Part shown: piece by piece, positions 1 to 6,354 of the stretch
Layout of the letters: each line of letters begins with the position of its first letter
How positions within the stretch are numbered: the stretch's first letter is position 1
Source of the DNA: Clostridiales bacterium
GTDB taxonomy: Bacteria; Bacillota; Clostridia; Lachnospirales; WQUN01
DNA: 13,053 bases
NCBI GenBank assembly: GCA_031269415.1
Contig: JAISZF010000278.1
Span: forward strand, 1 to 13,053
Reading direction: 5' to 3'
Position numbers and translations under genes: made by a program
Notes under the pieces: generated by a model
What the model was told of the DNA's origin: nothing
The model's database searches: none
Seen by the model: the letters and a program-made list of their open reading frames with translations, nothing else

Positions 1-39
1 CTCAGCAATGATTATATCCCATTTTTTCCAATTTTACAA

Positions 40-469
40 CTATATTTTACTACATTTTACAATTGTTTCATATGCTTTGGGAAACTGTTTGTAACCCCAC
101 AAACCCATAGCGCCGACATAAGGTGACTTCTGATAAAAGTCAATGTCGCAGATAACAGTCCGCTCGTTTATCGCGTCCCACAGAATATTTCCGTCGTAGA
201 AGTCAACAGCCACATATTCCTTGGCGGCAACCCAGCGTGTCAGGCGCGGGAAAAGAGTGAATTTTTCGTAAAATCTCTCCCGCGCGAACGCCAAGGACAT
301 ACTGCTCTGTTTCAGTCAGCAAAGGCAAAACCGTTTCAGCATCCTCGCCGTCAACCCAAGTCAGCAACTGATACACACTTTTGCCACCGTTGCACACGCC
401 GAAATCGACATGACGAGGAGCGGGAACGCCCAACTCTTCCATATCTTTAAGATAATCGACACAAAACGA
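40..469 (-). pseudogene. Decayed APH/choline-kinase-like phosphotransferase, two frames
   Basis: Two minus-strand reading frames resemble pieces of small-molecule phosphotransferases of the APH fold. Frame one (open from 469 to 203, first ATG at 442) reads LKDMEELGVPAPRHVDFG then SVYQLLTWVDGEDAE and ILRKIHSFPAP, which looks like the end of the N-lobe and the hinge. Homology appears to extend upstream of the ATG as far as an in-frame TAA at 470-472. Frame two (300 to 40) carries WVAAKEYVAVDFYDGN and CDIDFYQKSPYVGAMG, which looks like a catalytic-loop and metal-site region with D and N in place of a typical HGDxxxxN. The frames switch around 230-260, directly after the SFPAP segment, and the roughly 100 residues normally found between these parts are missing. 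The N-terminal ATP-binding strands are also missing. I infer an internal deletion with a frame change. Alternatively it could be two overlapping remnants of different genes. The family call is from remembered motifs, so confidence is moderate. Confidence 0.5.
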
Positions 470-563
470 TTAGAAATTCAGACGCGAAAAGGCATTGATA
501 TTGAAGAAGTCGCTTAGTTTTAACATTCCTCGCTAATCAATTAACAATACCAAAAGTATGTTT

Positions 564-595
564 GAGCGTCAGAAATATCTGCTCTTACTTTTTTG
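564..595 (+). terminator. Weak terminator-like hairpin with T-run, plus sense
   Basis: GAG (564-566) and CAGA (570-573) pair with TCTG (578-581) and CTC (582-584) around an AATA loop, with a three-base bulge, followed by TTACTTTTTT. It has terminator form only on the plus strand, where no convincing gene ends upstream. The minus operon ending at 659 has no clear terminator in this region. It may be a relic or chance. Confidence 0.25.
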
Positions 596-658
596 CGCCC
601 TTTTTTTAGGAAGAATTTCTAACTGTCAAGTAAACCTGTGTTTTGTCGCGGCACGGAT

Positions 659-1555
659 TTAACATGATATCGAAAGAAGATATTTAATGTGTTCCATCAT
701 CTTTTCATCTGTTCTGAACTCAAACCCAAACGCTTCTTTTATCCTTGAAATGTTAATCGGAAGGGTTTTATGCTCAGGCTGTCCTCTGTCTATCCATTCG
801 ACTACGCTCTTGGATCCGGTTATGTCTATCACCATCCCCGCCACTTGCCCCCACGTTCGGAAATCCGCGCTGACGCCCGTGTAATACCCGTGGCTCAGAT
901 CACTTTCAATTAAAGCTGTATATATTTTCGCCAAATCTCCCGCCCAAATAAACTGTGTACCGTCATTCTTGACAAATTGCATGGATTCATTCGCTAACGC
1001 CGCTTTTACCATGTTCTTTATCTTTTTATCCGAATAGATAAACCCGCCCTCTACGCTTGGGTTGCCGAATGTGTAGCCCGGTCGCACGGCATTAACTTTA
1101 ATATTATACTGACTGCCGATGGCCATAAGATACGCTTCAGCGGATGCTTTGGTGGCGCCGTAATAATCCATCGGCATTATGTAACCCATATCGTTATCGG
1201 GCGCGGCGCCAAAGGCCGCTATAGACGACGTATAGACAATCTTCTTAACGCCCGCTTCAGCCGCGGCTTCAAATAGCCTCACAGAAGGCAGGGTTTCATT
1301 TTCCAGCATTAACGAGGGCGTATCACCCCAAGCTAACGCGATATGTATAAGCGCGTCATGATTTGCCACTCCAGCGGTAAATTTGCCGGTTTCAGACATT
1401 GCCCCCTGTACAAACGAGAGTTTTGGGCGGTTGATAAAACCGCTGACTTTTTGGGGATTTTTTGCGTATACTGTAATCTCGTGACCATTATCCAGCAGAC
1501 TTTTGACTACGTAAGAGCCAATAAAACCAGTGCCGCCTGTAACAAATATCTTCAT
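659..1555 (-). CDS. NAD(P)-dependent epimerase/dehydratase, extended SDR family
   Basis: This is a cytoplasmic Rossmann-fold enzyme of about 298 residues acting on a sugar or nucleotide sugar by oxidation/reduction at a hydroxyl carbon. The N-terminus MKIFVTGGTGFIG carries the extended-SDR GGxGxxG cofactor motif. SS at about 110-111 in VYTSSIAAFG and YxxxK at Y132-K136 in YYGATK form the catalytic set. Strand two ends in AKNPQK without an acidic residue, which hints at NADP rather than NAD. The start is placed at the ATG of MKIF because the fold begins there; AGG lies 12 bases upstream. An alternative ATG at 1567 overlaps the preceding permease stop as ATGA and would add four residues. As the last gene of the uptake operon it probably processes the imported sugar. 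The exact substrate cannot be read from the sequence. Confidence 0.88.
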   Translation of the reverse strand: MKIFVTGGTGFIGSYVVKSLLDNGHEITVYAKNPQKVSGFINRPKLSFVQGAMSETGKFTAGVANHDALIHIALAWGDTPSLMLENETLPSVRLFEAAAEAGVKKIVYTSSIAAFGAAPDNDMGYIMPMDYYGATKASAEAYLMAIGSQYNIKVNAVRPGYTFGNPSVEGGFIYSDKKIKNMVKAALANESMQFVKNDGTQFIWAGDLAKIYTALIESDLSHGYYTGVSADFRTWGQVAGMVIDITGSKSVVEWIDRGQPEHKTLPINISRIKEAFGFEFRTDEKMMEHIKYLLSISC

Positions 1556-1563
1556 TAAAAAAC

Positions 1564-2469
1564 TCATCCTTTCACACTGCCCATAACCAGGCCGGTTGTA
1601 AAATATTTTTGCAGAAATGGATAAACCGCTAGTATCGGCAGAGTCGCTAAAAACAACTGCGCCGAGTTGGCGGTACGCGAATTCACCAAGTTAAGCATGG
1701 TTTTCAGATCCTCGTTCAGATTTGTCGTCTGACGAAAGAACGATTCAGGGTTCGTCACGACTGTTTGCAAATAACTCTGTAAAGGATAGTGTTCCGGCGA
1801 ATTCATGTATATAAGCCCGTCAAACCAACTGTTCCAATGCCCGACAAATGAAAACAGTGTGACTGTAGCGATGGTTGGCGTTGAAATAGGCAGTACAACA
1901 TGAATCAATGTTCTGATATGTGAGGCTCCGTCTATGTACGCCGCCTCTTCCAGTTCATGAGGCAGGCTGCGCATGTAATTCATCACAACCAACATACTGA
2001 ATACCGGAAGAGAACCGGGAAGAACTAAAGCGAGTATGTTATCCATAAGCCCGGTATAGCGGACAATCATATACGACGGTATCAATCCGCCCGAAAACAA
2101 AATTGTCAGCACAAAATACCAAGAAATAAAATTACGGGCGTGAAACTCCGATGTTGGCTTGGATAGAGGGTATGCCGTAATCACAATTAAAATCAAATTT
2201 ACGGCTACGCCCAGAACAGTTCTCTCGACGGATACAATAAGGGCTTTAACGAACGCGGAACTTCGAGTGATAAACGCGTATGCGTCGGTATTAAAATCCA
2301 CGGGCCAAAACGTTACTTGGCCTGCCGTAACGGCAATCTTGCCGGAAAACGAAATCGCGAGCACGTTTATAAATGGAAGTACGCATATGAGTCCAATTGC
2401 CAGTAAAACTATCACATTAACTGTCAGGAATAGTTTTCGGGGCGCGGAATTTTTTATCTTCATCTCCAT
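1564..2469 (-). CDS. Carbohydrate ABC transporter permease, CUT1 type (LplC/YtcP-like)
   Basis: Integral membrane permease of about 301 residues that forms half of the channel for oligosaccharide import. It has an N-terminal membrane segment (LFLTVNVIVLLAIGLICVLP), further hydrophobic segments, and the inner-membrane EAA loop EEAAYIDGASHIRTLIHVVLP that contacts the ATPase. It ends FLQKYFTTGLVMGSVKG, a typical C-terminus for this family. A much longer open frame extends upstream to 2682, but that part lies over the preceding permease and is not family-like. ATGs at 2475, 2469 and 2463 compete; 2469 is chosen because GAGGGG lies six bases ahead of it. The gene follows the previous permease stop by about ten bases, consistent with cotranslation of the heterodimer. 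Confidence 0.93.
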   Translation of the reverse strand: MEMKIKNSAPRKLFLTVNVIVLLAIGLICVLPFINVLAISFSGKIAVTAGQVTFWPVDFNTDAYAFITRSSAFVKALIVSVERTVLGVAVNLILIVITAYPLSKPTSEFHARNFISWYFVLTILFSGGLIPSYMIVRYTGLMDNILALVLPGSLPVFSMLVVMNYMRSLPHELEEAAYIDGASHIRTLIHVVLPISTPTIATVTLFSFVGHWNSWFDGLIYMNSPEHYPLQSYLQTVVTNPESFFRQTTNLNEDLKTMLNLVNSRTANSAQLFLATLPILAVYPFLQKYFTTGLVMGSVKG

Positions 2470-2479
2470 CCCCATCCCC

Positions 2480-3406
2480 TCAAAAAATCCTGTATCCTGC
2501 CGCTTTGTCAGCCAGCCAGTATGAAGCGAGTATGAACACAAGCGAAACGCAGGACTTAAATAAGCCGGCGGCGGTTGATATGGCAAACTTGGTTTGCTGA
2601 ATTCCCAGACGATAAACAAAAGTATCAATAATATCACCTGTGGGATAGACGGACGGGCTGTACATATTGAAAATCTGATCAAAACCTCCGTTTAAAATGT
2701 TCGCCATTGATAACACAGTCATCAAAATAACAGTACTGGTTATGCCGGGAATCGTTATATACAGCGTTTGCTTCCATCTGTTAGCGCCGTCCATGACAGC
2801 GGATTCGTAAAGTGTAGGGTCTATACCGGTCAAAGCCGCTAAATAGATAACCGATCCGAAACCAAACGTTTTCCATATATCGGTAATGATCATCGTGCCG
2901 GGAAACCACTTCGGGTCACCTATAAAAAAAGGCGGCGTTAACCCAAAGGACGCGATAAAGCGGCCCACAATGCCTGTTGAGGGTGACAGAATATCCACAA
3001 AGATACCCGCCAGTATAACCCATGACAGAAAATTCGGCAAATACACCATTGTCTGTATGGATCGCTTTAAAAACTTATTTTTAACCTCATTGAGTAAAAG
3101 GGCGAAAATAACGGGAACCACAATGCCGCCGATCATTTTGAAAAACGCGATAAACACCGTATTTCTCAGTACCCTGAGAAAATCCGGCAGCGCGAAAAGC
3201 GTCTTGAAATTCGTCAGGCCTATCCATTCCGAACCAAAAAGCCCCTTGGTCGCCACAAACTTTTGAAAGGCGATACCAATGCCTGCCATCGCGCCGTAAC
3301 TGTATATCCCCACCAAAATCATCGCGGGTGCGACAAGAAAATACAACGGAATTTCACGTTTGTATTTTCGCATTTGGTTTTTTCGGACGCCGAAATTTCC
3401 AGTCAT
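2480..3406 (-). CDS. Carbohydrate ABC transporter permease, CUT1 type (LplB/YteP-like)
   Basis: Membrane permease of 308 residues, partner of the next gene in the importer channel. A basic start (MRKYKREIP) precedes the first membrane segment (LYFLVAPAMILVGIYSYG). The family region IGLTNFKTLFALPDFLRVLRNT follows, and the EAA loop is ESAVMDGANRWKQTLYITIPG. The end, ADKAAGYRIF, is typical of LplB-type permeases. The start at 3406 is supported by GGAGGTGA seven bases upstream, counted from GGAGG. An internal Met (MRKYK) is an alternative that lacks such a site. No ATP-binding gene accompanies the operon; relatives use a shared MsmX-like ATPase. Confidence 0.94.
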   Translation of the reverse strand: MTGNFGVRKNQMRKYKREIPLYFLVAPAMILVGIYSYGAMAGIGIAFQKFVATKGLFGSEWIGLTNFKTLFALPDFLRVLRNTVFIAFFKMIGGIVVPVIFALLLNEVKNKFLKRSIQTMVYLPNFLSWVILAGIFVDILSPSTGIVGRFIASFGLTPPFFIGDPKWFPGTMIITDIWKTFGFGSVIYLAALTGIDPTLYESAVMDGANRWKQTLYITIPGITSTVILMTVLSMANILNGGFDQIFNMYSPSVYPTGDIIDTFVYRLGIQQTKFAISTAAGLFKSCVSLVFILASYWLADKAAGYRIF

Positions 3407-3410
3407 AAAA

Positions 3411-3418
3411 TCACCTCC
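3411..3418 (-). promoter_or_regulatory. Strong ribosome binding site for the LplB-like permease
   Basis: On the minus strand this reads GGAGGTGA, nearly complementary to the 16S rRNA 3' end, and it fixes the permease start at 3406. It lies directly downstream of the intercistronic hairpin, so the hairpin does not cover it. Confidence 0.8.
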
Positions 3419-3425
3419 ATAGAAA

Positions 3426-3452
3426 CCATCCGCCGAACAGATCGGCGGATGG
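3426..3452 (-). terminator. Intercistronic hairpin after the binding-protein gene
   Basis: A perfect 11-bp inverted repeat, CCATCCGCCGA / TCGGCGGATGG, with a five-base loop lies between the solute-binding-protein stop (3473) and the permease ribosome binding site. In the coding sense it is followed only by TTTCT, so termination would be partial. Such hairpins in importer operons typically protect the upstream mRNA and let the binding protein be made in excess over the permeases. That role is inferred; the structure itself is directly visible. Confidence 0.75.
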
Positions 3453-3472
3453 CTTTTCTTATGGGTTATATA

Positions 3473-5218
3473 TTAATTCGCCGGATAAAGAATCTCCAGT
3501 TCATCCAGAACTTGCTGGCCTCCCGCGCCCTTCCAATTCTCCCAATAACTATCTACTTTTGAGAGATCACCGGTCAGTATAACCTCTGTAAACGCCTGTT
3601 TGGTCATATCTTCCAGAATACTCGCGTAATCGTTCAAGATTTCAGGCTGGCGCGCGCCGATAATGTTCTGAACCAACTTGCCATTCGCCTCATAATCACT
3701 GAGAGAAATATCTACGGAACCGCCGATTGTATACTGCCCCCAAAGGCCGTAAGCCTCGCTGTCCCTCATTGACCCGTCCTCAAATCCTTTTACTTTTGTG
3801 TAGTGATTCAGTAGGCGCGCGGGTAGATTATCCGAGTTTCCAGAGCGAAGCGCGTCCCATATCAGAGGCGCCCATAACGGTTCCTGCGGTTCGGTAAGCA
3901 CGACAGGACTGAAACGGTACTGTTCGTCGTCAGCGTATTTCGAGCTGGTTTCCGGCGTCATCCACATATTGTACACACTGGAGAATACGTTGCACATCAT
4001 GACAAACGCTTCCGGGTGTTCCACTTCGGAATTCAGGCAGAATATCTCGCCGCCCGCGTCATTGGCTATGCCAACCCTCACATCAAACCCTTCCGCCGCG
4101 GGTATGGGATAAGCGCGCGATACCACGTCATCCGCCTGTAATACCAGATTCCATGGCAGCCACGTGCCCCATTGACGACCGAACGCCATGCCGATTCTGC
4201 CTGCTGTAATATCTTCCTGAATTACCGTGTTATCTTTAACCGTAAATTCCGGATCTATCAGGCCGTTGCTGTATAGCCGATTTGTAAAGGCCAGCGCGTC
4301 TTTAACGCCCGGTTCCAAATAATTAGCCGTTATCTTGCCATCCGCTCCCCTATAGTATAAATAGGGTTCCCCGGGCACGCCGAATCCGTTGAATATGCCG
4401 TAAAGCGACGCGTAATCGCTAAGCAGATCCTTATTCAATCCAAGTCCGAAAGTGTCATCCACGCCATTGCCGTCGGGATCATTAAACGTGAACGCGTAGG
4501 CTAGGTCATACAGTTCTTCCATAGTAGTCGGCGCTTTAAGATTCAGGTTTTCCAGCCAGTCATCCCGGATCCAAAGCATGATGCCGCCCGCGCGGTTATC
4601 ATTGAAGAAGCTGATGCCGTGCAGCCGCCTGTCAAAACTGGTGTAGTCAAATGAACCCGGATAAAGCCGCTGGCACTCCAGCAGATAATCACTGGCGTAT
4701 TCAGCGTAAACATCGGTTATATCGGCAATATACCCGGCGTCGTAGGCCTGCCTGAAAAATGGGTATTGATAGGTATGTATTATATCCGGCAGATCCCCTG
4801 AAGCCAACTGCATATTCAGTTTGTCGTTATACGCGTTCGTTGTCCCGTCGGCGGAAAACGCGACTGTCAGATTTATACCCAGATCCTCGAGGTATTTACG
4901 AGACCAGATATTGTCCTCATAGGTGTCTCCATCTTTGAACTGCTGAACCGCGGACACAACCACAGACCACGACAAATCAATCGGCGGATCAAACTTCACG
5001 ATTTTGCCGAGCATATCCAAACGCCCGTCTGCAGGAGCTTCTGTTTGATCGGCGGGTGGTTCTTCCGCTGTCGGTTTTTCCGACGGCGGTTCAGCCGCTG
5101 TATCCGTCGCGGGCGGCGGCGTGCTCTGACTGTCGGCGGAGGTGTTCGCGCAGGACGCGGCCATGCATAAGGCCGTGAACAGCGATAAAAGAACAGACAT
5201 TAACCGTAGACGCTTCAT
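3473..5218 (-). CDS. Extracellular oligosaccharide-binding lipoprotein (LplA/family 1 SBP)
   Basis: Substrate-binding protein of about 581 residues, anchored outside the membrane, that delivers an oligosaccharide to the two downstream permeases. The N-terminus MKRLRLMSVLLSLFTALCM is a lipoprotein signal. The lipobox is AASC with the lipidated Cys at residue 23; Ala rather than Leu at -3 is slightly atypical. A Pro/Glu/Ala-rich linker (about 27-65) precedes the binding domain. In the domain, NMQLASGDLPDIIHTY, GLGLNKDLLSDYASLYG and the acidic DPDGNGVDDTFG segment are typical of Firmicutes LplA/YtcQ-like proteins. The ATG at 5218 is chosen over an in-frame GTG at 5227 because AAGGAG sits eight bases before it. 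It begins two bases after the GH5 stop, so the two are probably coupled. The ligand is unknown; the neighbouring GH5 suggests a beta-linked gluco- or manno-oligosaccharide. Confidence 0.93.
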   Translation of the reverse strand: MKRLRLMSVLLSLFTALCMAASCANTSADSQSTPPPATDTAAEPPSEKPTAEEPPADQTEAPADGRLDMLGKIVKFDPPIDLSWSVVVSAVQQFKDGDTYEDNIWSRKYLEDLGINLTVAFSADGTTNAYNDKLNMQLASGDLPDIIHTYQYPFFRQAYDAGYIADITDVYAEYASDYLLECQRLYPGSFDYTSFDRRLHGISFFNDNRAGGIMLWIRDDWLENLNLKAPTTMEELYDLAYAFTFNDPDGNGVDDTFGLGLNKDLLSDYASLYGIFNGFGVPGEPYLYYRGADGKITANYLEPGVKDALAFTNRLYSNGLIDPEFTVKDNTVIQEDITAGRIGMAFGRQWGTWLPWNLVLQADDVVSRAYPIPAAEGFDVRVGIANDAGGEIFCLNSEVEHPEAFVMMCNVFSSVYNMWMTPETSSKYADDEQYRFSPVVLTEPQEPLWAPLIWDALRSGNSDNLPARLLNHYTKVKGFEDGSMRDSEAYGLWGQYTIGGSVDISLSDYEANGKLVQNIIGARQPEILNDYASILEDMTKQAFTEVILTGDLSKVDSYWENWKGAGGQQVLDELEILYPAN

Positions 5219-5220
5219 AA

Positions 5221-6252
5221 TCAACACTCCTTGATATGATGAATGATATAATCCTTAACGTACACACCAAAATATTCTGTGGGCTCATTGTCATAGTTTT
5301 TTATCAGACAAGGCCCGGCAGTCGGATGAAAATCCCACGCGGTAAAATTGAGGTTTCGTTTGTCTATCCAATCCAAGAGCCGGGTTATCCACTCATGAGC
5401 TCTCAGAATCTGCTCGCCTTCCCTCGGCGCCGCGTCGTCGCCGTAATGGCCAAACTCGCCGATAATCACAGGGAAGCGGTCTGCGGCCTTGCCAGCGTGC
5501 AGTTCCCAGTCCAGAGATTTCCAGGGGTAAATATGTGAATCATAAATGATGCCGCTGCCGCCGTGATCCTCTATTTCGTATCCTTCCAGACCGTCCAGTG
5601 AATAGGCCCAATCCAGCCCGCCGACAATAAGAATATTGTTCGCGCCGGTTTTTCTGATAGTATCCGCTATGCTCTGGATGCCCGCCGAGTAATAAGCCCT
5701 AGTGGTTGTTTCGAGGGGAGCGCGGAGCGTCGCGAATGTTTCACCGATAACACCTCCATTTTTCCAAGTATTCCAGCAAATGTCATGCGGCTCATTATAC
5801 ACGTTGAACAATACAGCGGCAAGGTTCTTATACCGCGCCGCCGCGTCTTTCCAAAACAACAGTGAGTTTAGATCAGGCATGAAATGCTGCCCGATATCGT
5901 GCCCCCATTCGTTCATATCATTCCAGTGCAGATCTAACGTTATGTATTTCCCGCGCTCAGCCGCGCCGGCAATAATGCCGTCAATCTTCGCGCGGTATTT
6001 TTGGCCTCCCGGATCGTCTTGCTGTTCTTCCGCGAAACCAAACCAGCGATCCTGTGACACGGGTACACGCACGATATTGCAATGCCATACGTCAAACGCG
6101 TACATAACAGACGCCGCTATTTTATCGTCATTGGCGTCAAACTCCAGCCCCGCCCGGTTCACACCCAGCAGGCGGATCTCATCTCCTTCCGTGTTTAAGA
6201 TTTTAGCGCCTTCCGTGCGCAGCGCCTTCGAACAGCCATCAGACACATTCAT
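5221..6252 (-). CDS. Glycoside hydrolase family 5 enzyme, cytoplasmic
   Basis: Retaining (beta/alpha)8 glycosidase of about 343 residues. The usual GH5 catalytic set is visible (numbered from the ATG at 6252): R62 in NIVRVPV, H109 in LDLHW, N153-E154 in NVYNEPH (acid/base), H240 and Y242 in SHIYPW, E266 in VIIGEFG (nucleophile) and W306 in FTAWDF. The N-terminus (MNVSDGCSKALRTEGAKI) is polar and there is no signal peptide or carbohydrate-binding module, so it should act inside the cell on imported oligosaccharides. The ATG at 6252 is preferred because GGAGG is seven bases upstream; the ATG at 6258 would have the site abutting it. It is the first gene of the operon and is followed almost directly by the binding lipoprotein. 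GH5 covers glucanases, mannanases and other activities, so the specificity is open. Confidence 0.92.
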   Translation of the reverse strand: MNVSDGCSKALRTEGAKILNTEGDEIRLLGVNRAGLEFDANDDKIAASVMYAFDVWHCNIVRVPVSQDRWFGFAEEQQDDPGGQKYRAKIDGIIAGAAERGKYITLDLHWNDMNEWGHDIGQHFMPDLNSLLFWKDAAARYKNLAAVLFNVYNEPHDICWNTWKNGGVIGETFATLRAPLETTTRAYYSAGIQSIADTIRKTGANNILIVGGLDWAYSLDGLEGYEIEDHGGSGIIYDSHIYPWKSLDWELHAGKAADRFPVIIGEFGHYGDDAAPREGEQILRAHEWITRLLDWIDKRNLNFTAWDFHPTAGPCLIKNYDNEPTEYFGVYVKDYIIHHIKEC

Positions 6253-6259
6253 AGTCATT

Positions 6260-6264
6260 CCTCC
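6260..6264 (-). promoter_or_regulatory. Ribosome binding site deciding the GH5 start
   Basis: GGAGG on the minus strand is seven bases from the ATG at 6252 but only one base from the ATG at 6258, which favours the inner start. Confidence 0.7.
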
Positions 6265-6268
6265 ATTA

Positions 6269-6297
6269 TTGACGTTTTATAGAATTATCGCTATACT
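6269..6297 (+). promoter_or_regulatory. Sigma-A-type promoter for the kinase/regulator operon
   Basis: TTGACG at 6269-6274 and TATACT at 6292-6297 are separated by exactly 17 bases; each box matches the consensus at five of six positions. Transcription would start near 6304, about 50 bases ahead of the kinase ATG. Its elements interleave with a candidate minus-strand promoter for the GH5 operon. Confidence 0.65.
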
Positions 6298-6313
6298 CAT
6301 TTAGACATATCAG
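6284..6313 (-). promoter_or_regulatory. Candidate promoter of the GH5-transporter operon
   Basis: On the minus strand CTGATA (6313-6308) and GATAAT (6289-6284) are separated by 18 bases, giving a start near 6277 and a leader of about 25 bases. The -35 box matches only four of six positions, as expected if an activator such as the adjacent AraC-type regulator is needed. The placement is tentative. Confidence 0.35.
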
Positions 6314-6354
6314 TGCCTCGTGTAAATTGCCGATTTTTAAACAGGGGGCGATTT

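Noticed and set aside
410..517. A 35-codon plus-strand frame ending in GIDIEEVA with a terminator-like hairpin about 50 bases on.
   Set aside because: It runs antisense to the phosphotransferase remnant, has no ribosome binding site and I recognise no family, so it is probably chance.
2470..2682. N-terminal extension of the LplC-like permease frame by about 70 residues.
   Set aside because: It overlaps the 3' end of the other permease in a different frame, and its sequence is not family-like. ATGs with a ribosome binding site lie just after that gene's stop.
5702..6304. A 200-codon plus-strand frame opposite the GH5 gene.
   Set aside because: It is antisense to a gene with all GH5 catalytic residues and has low-complexity Ser/Arg-rich content; a shadow frame.
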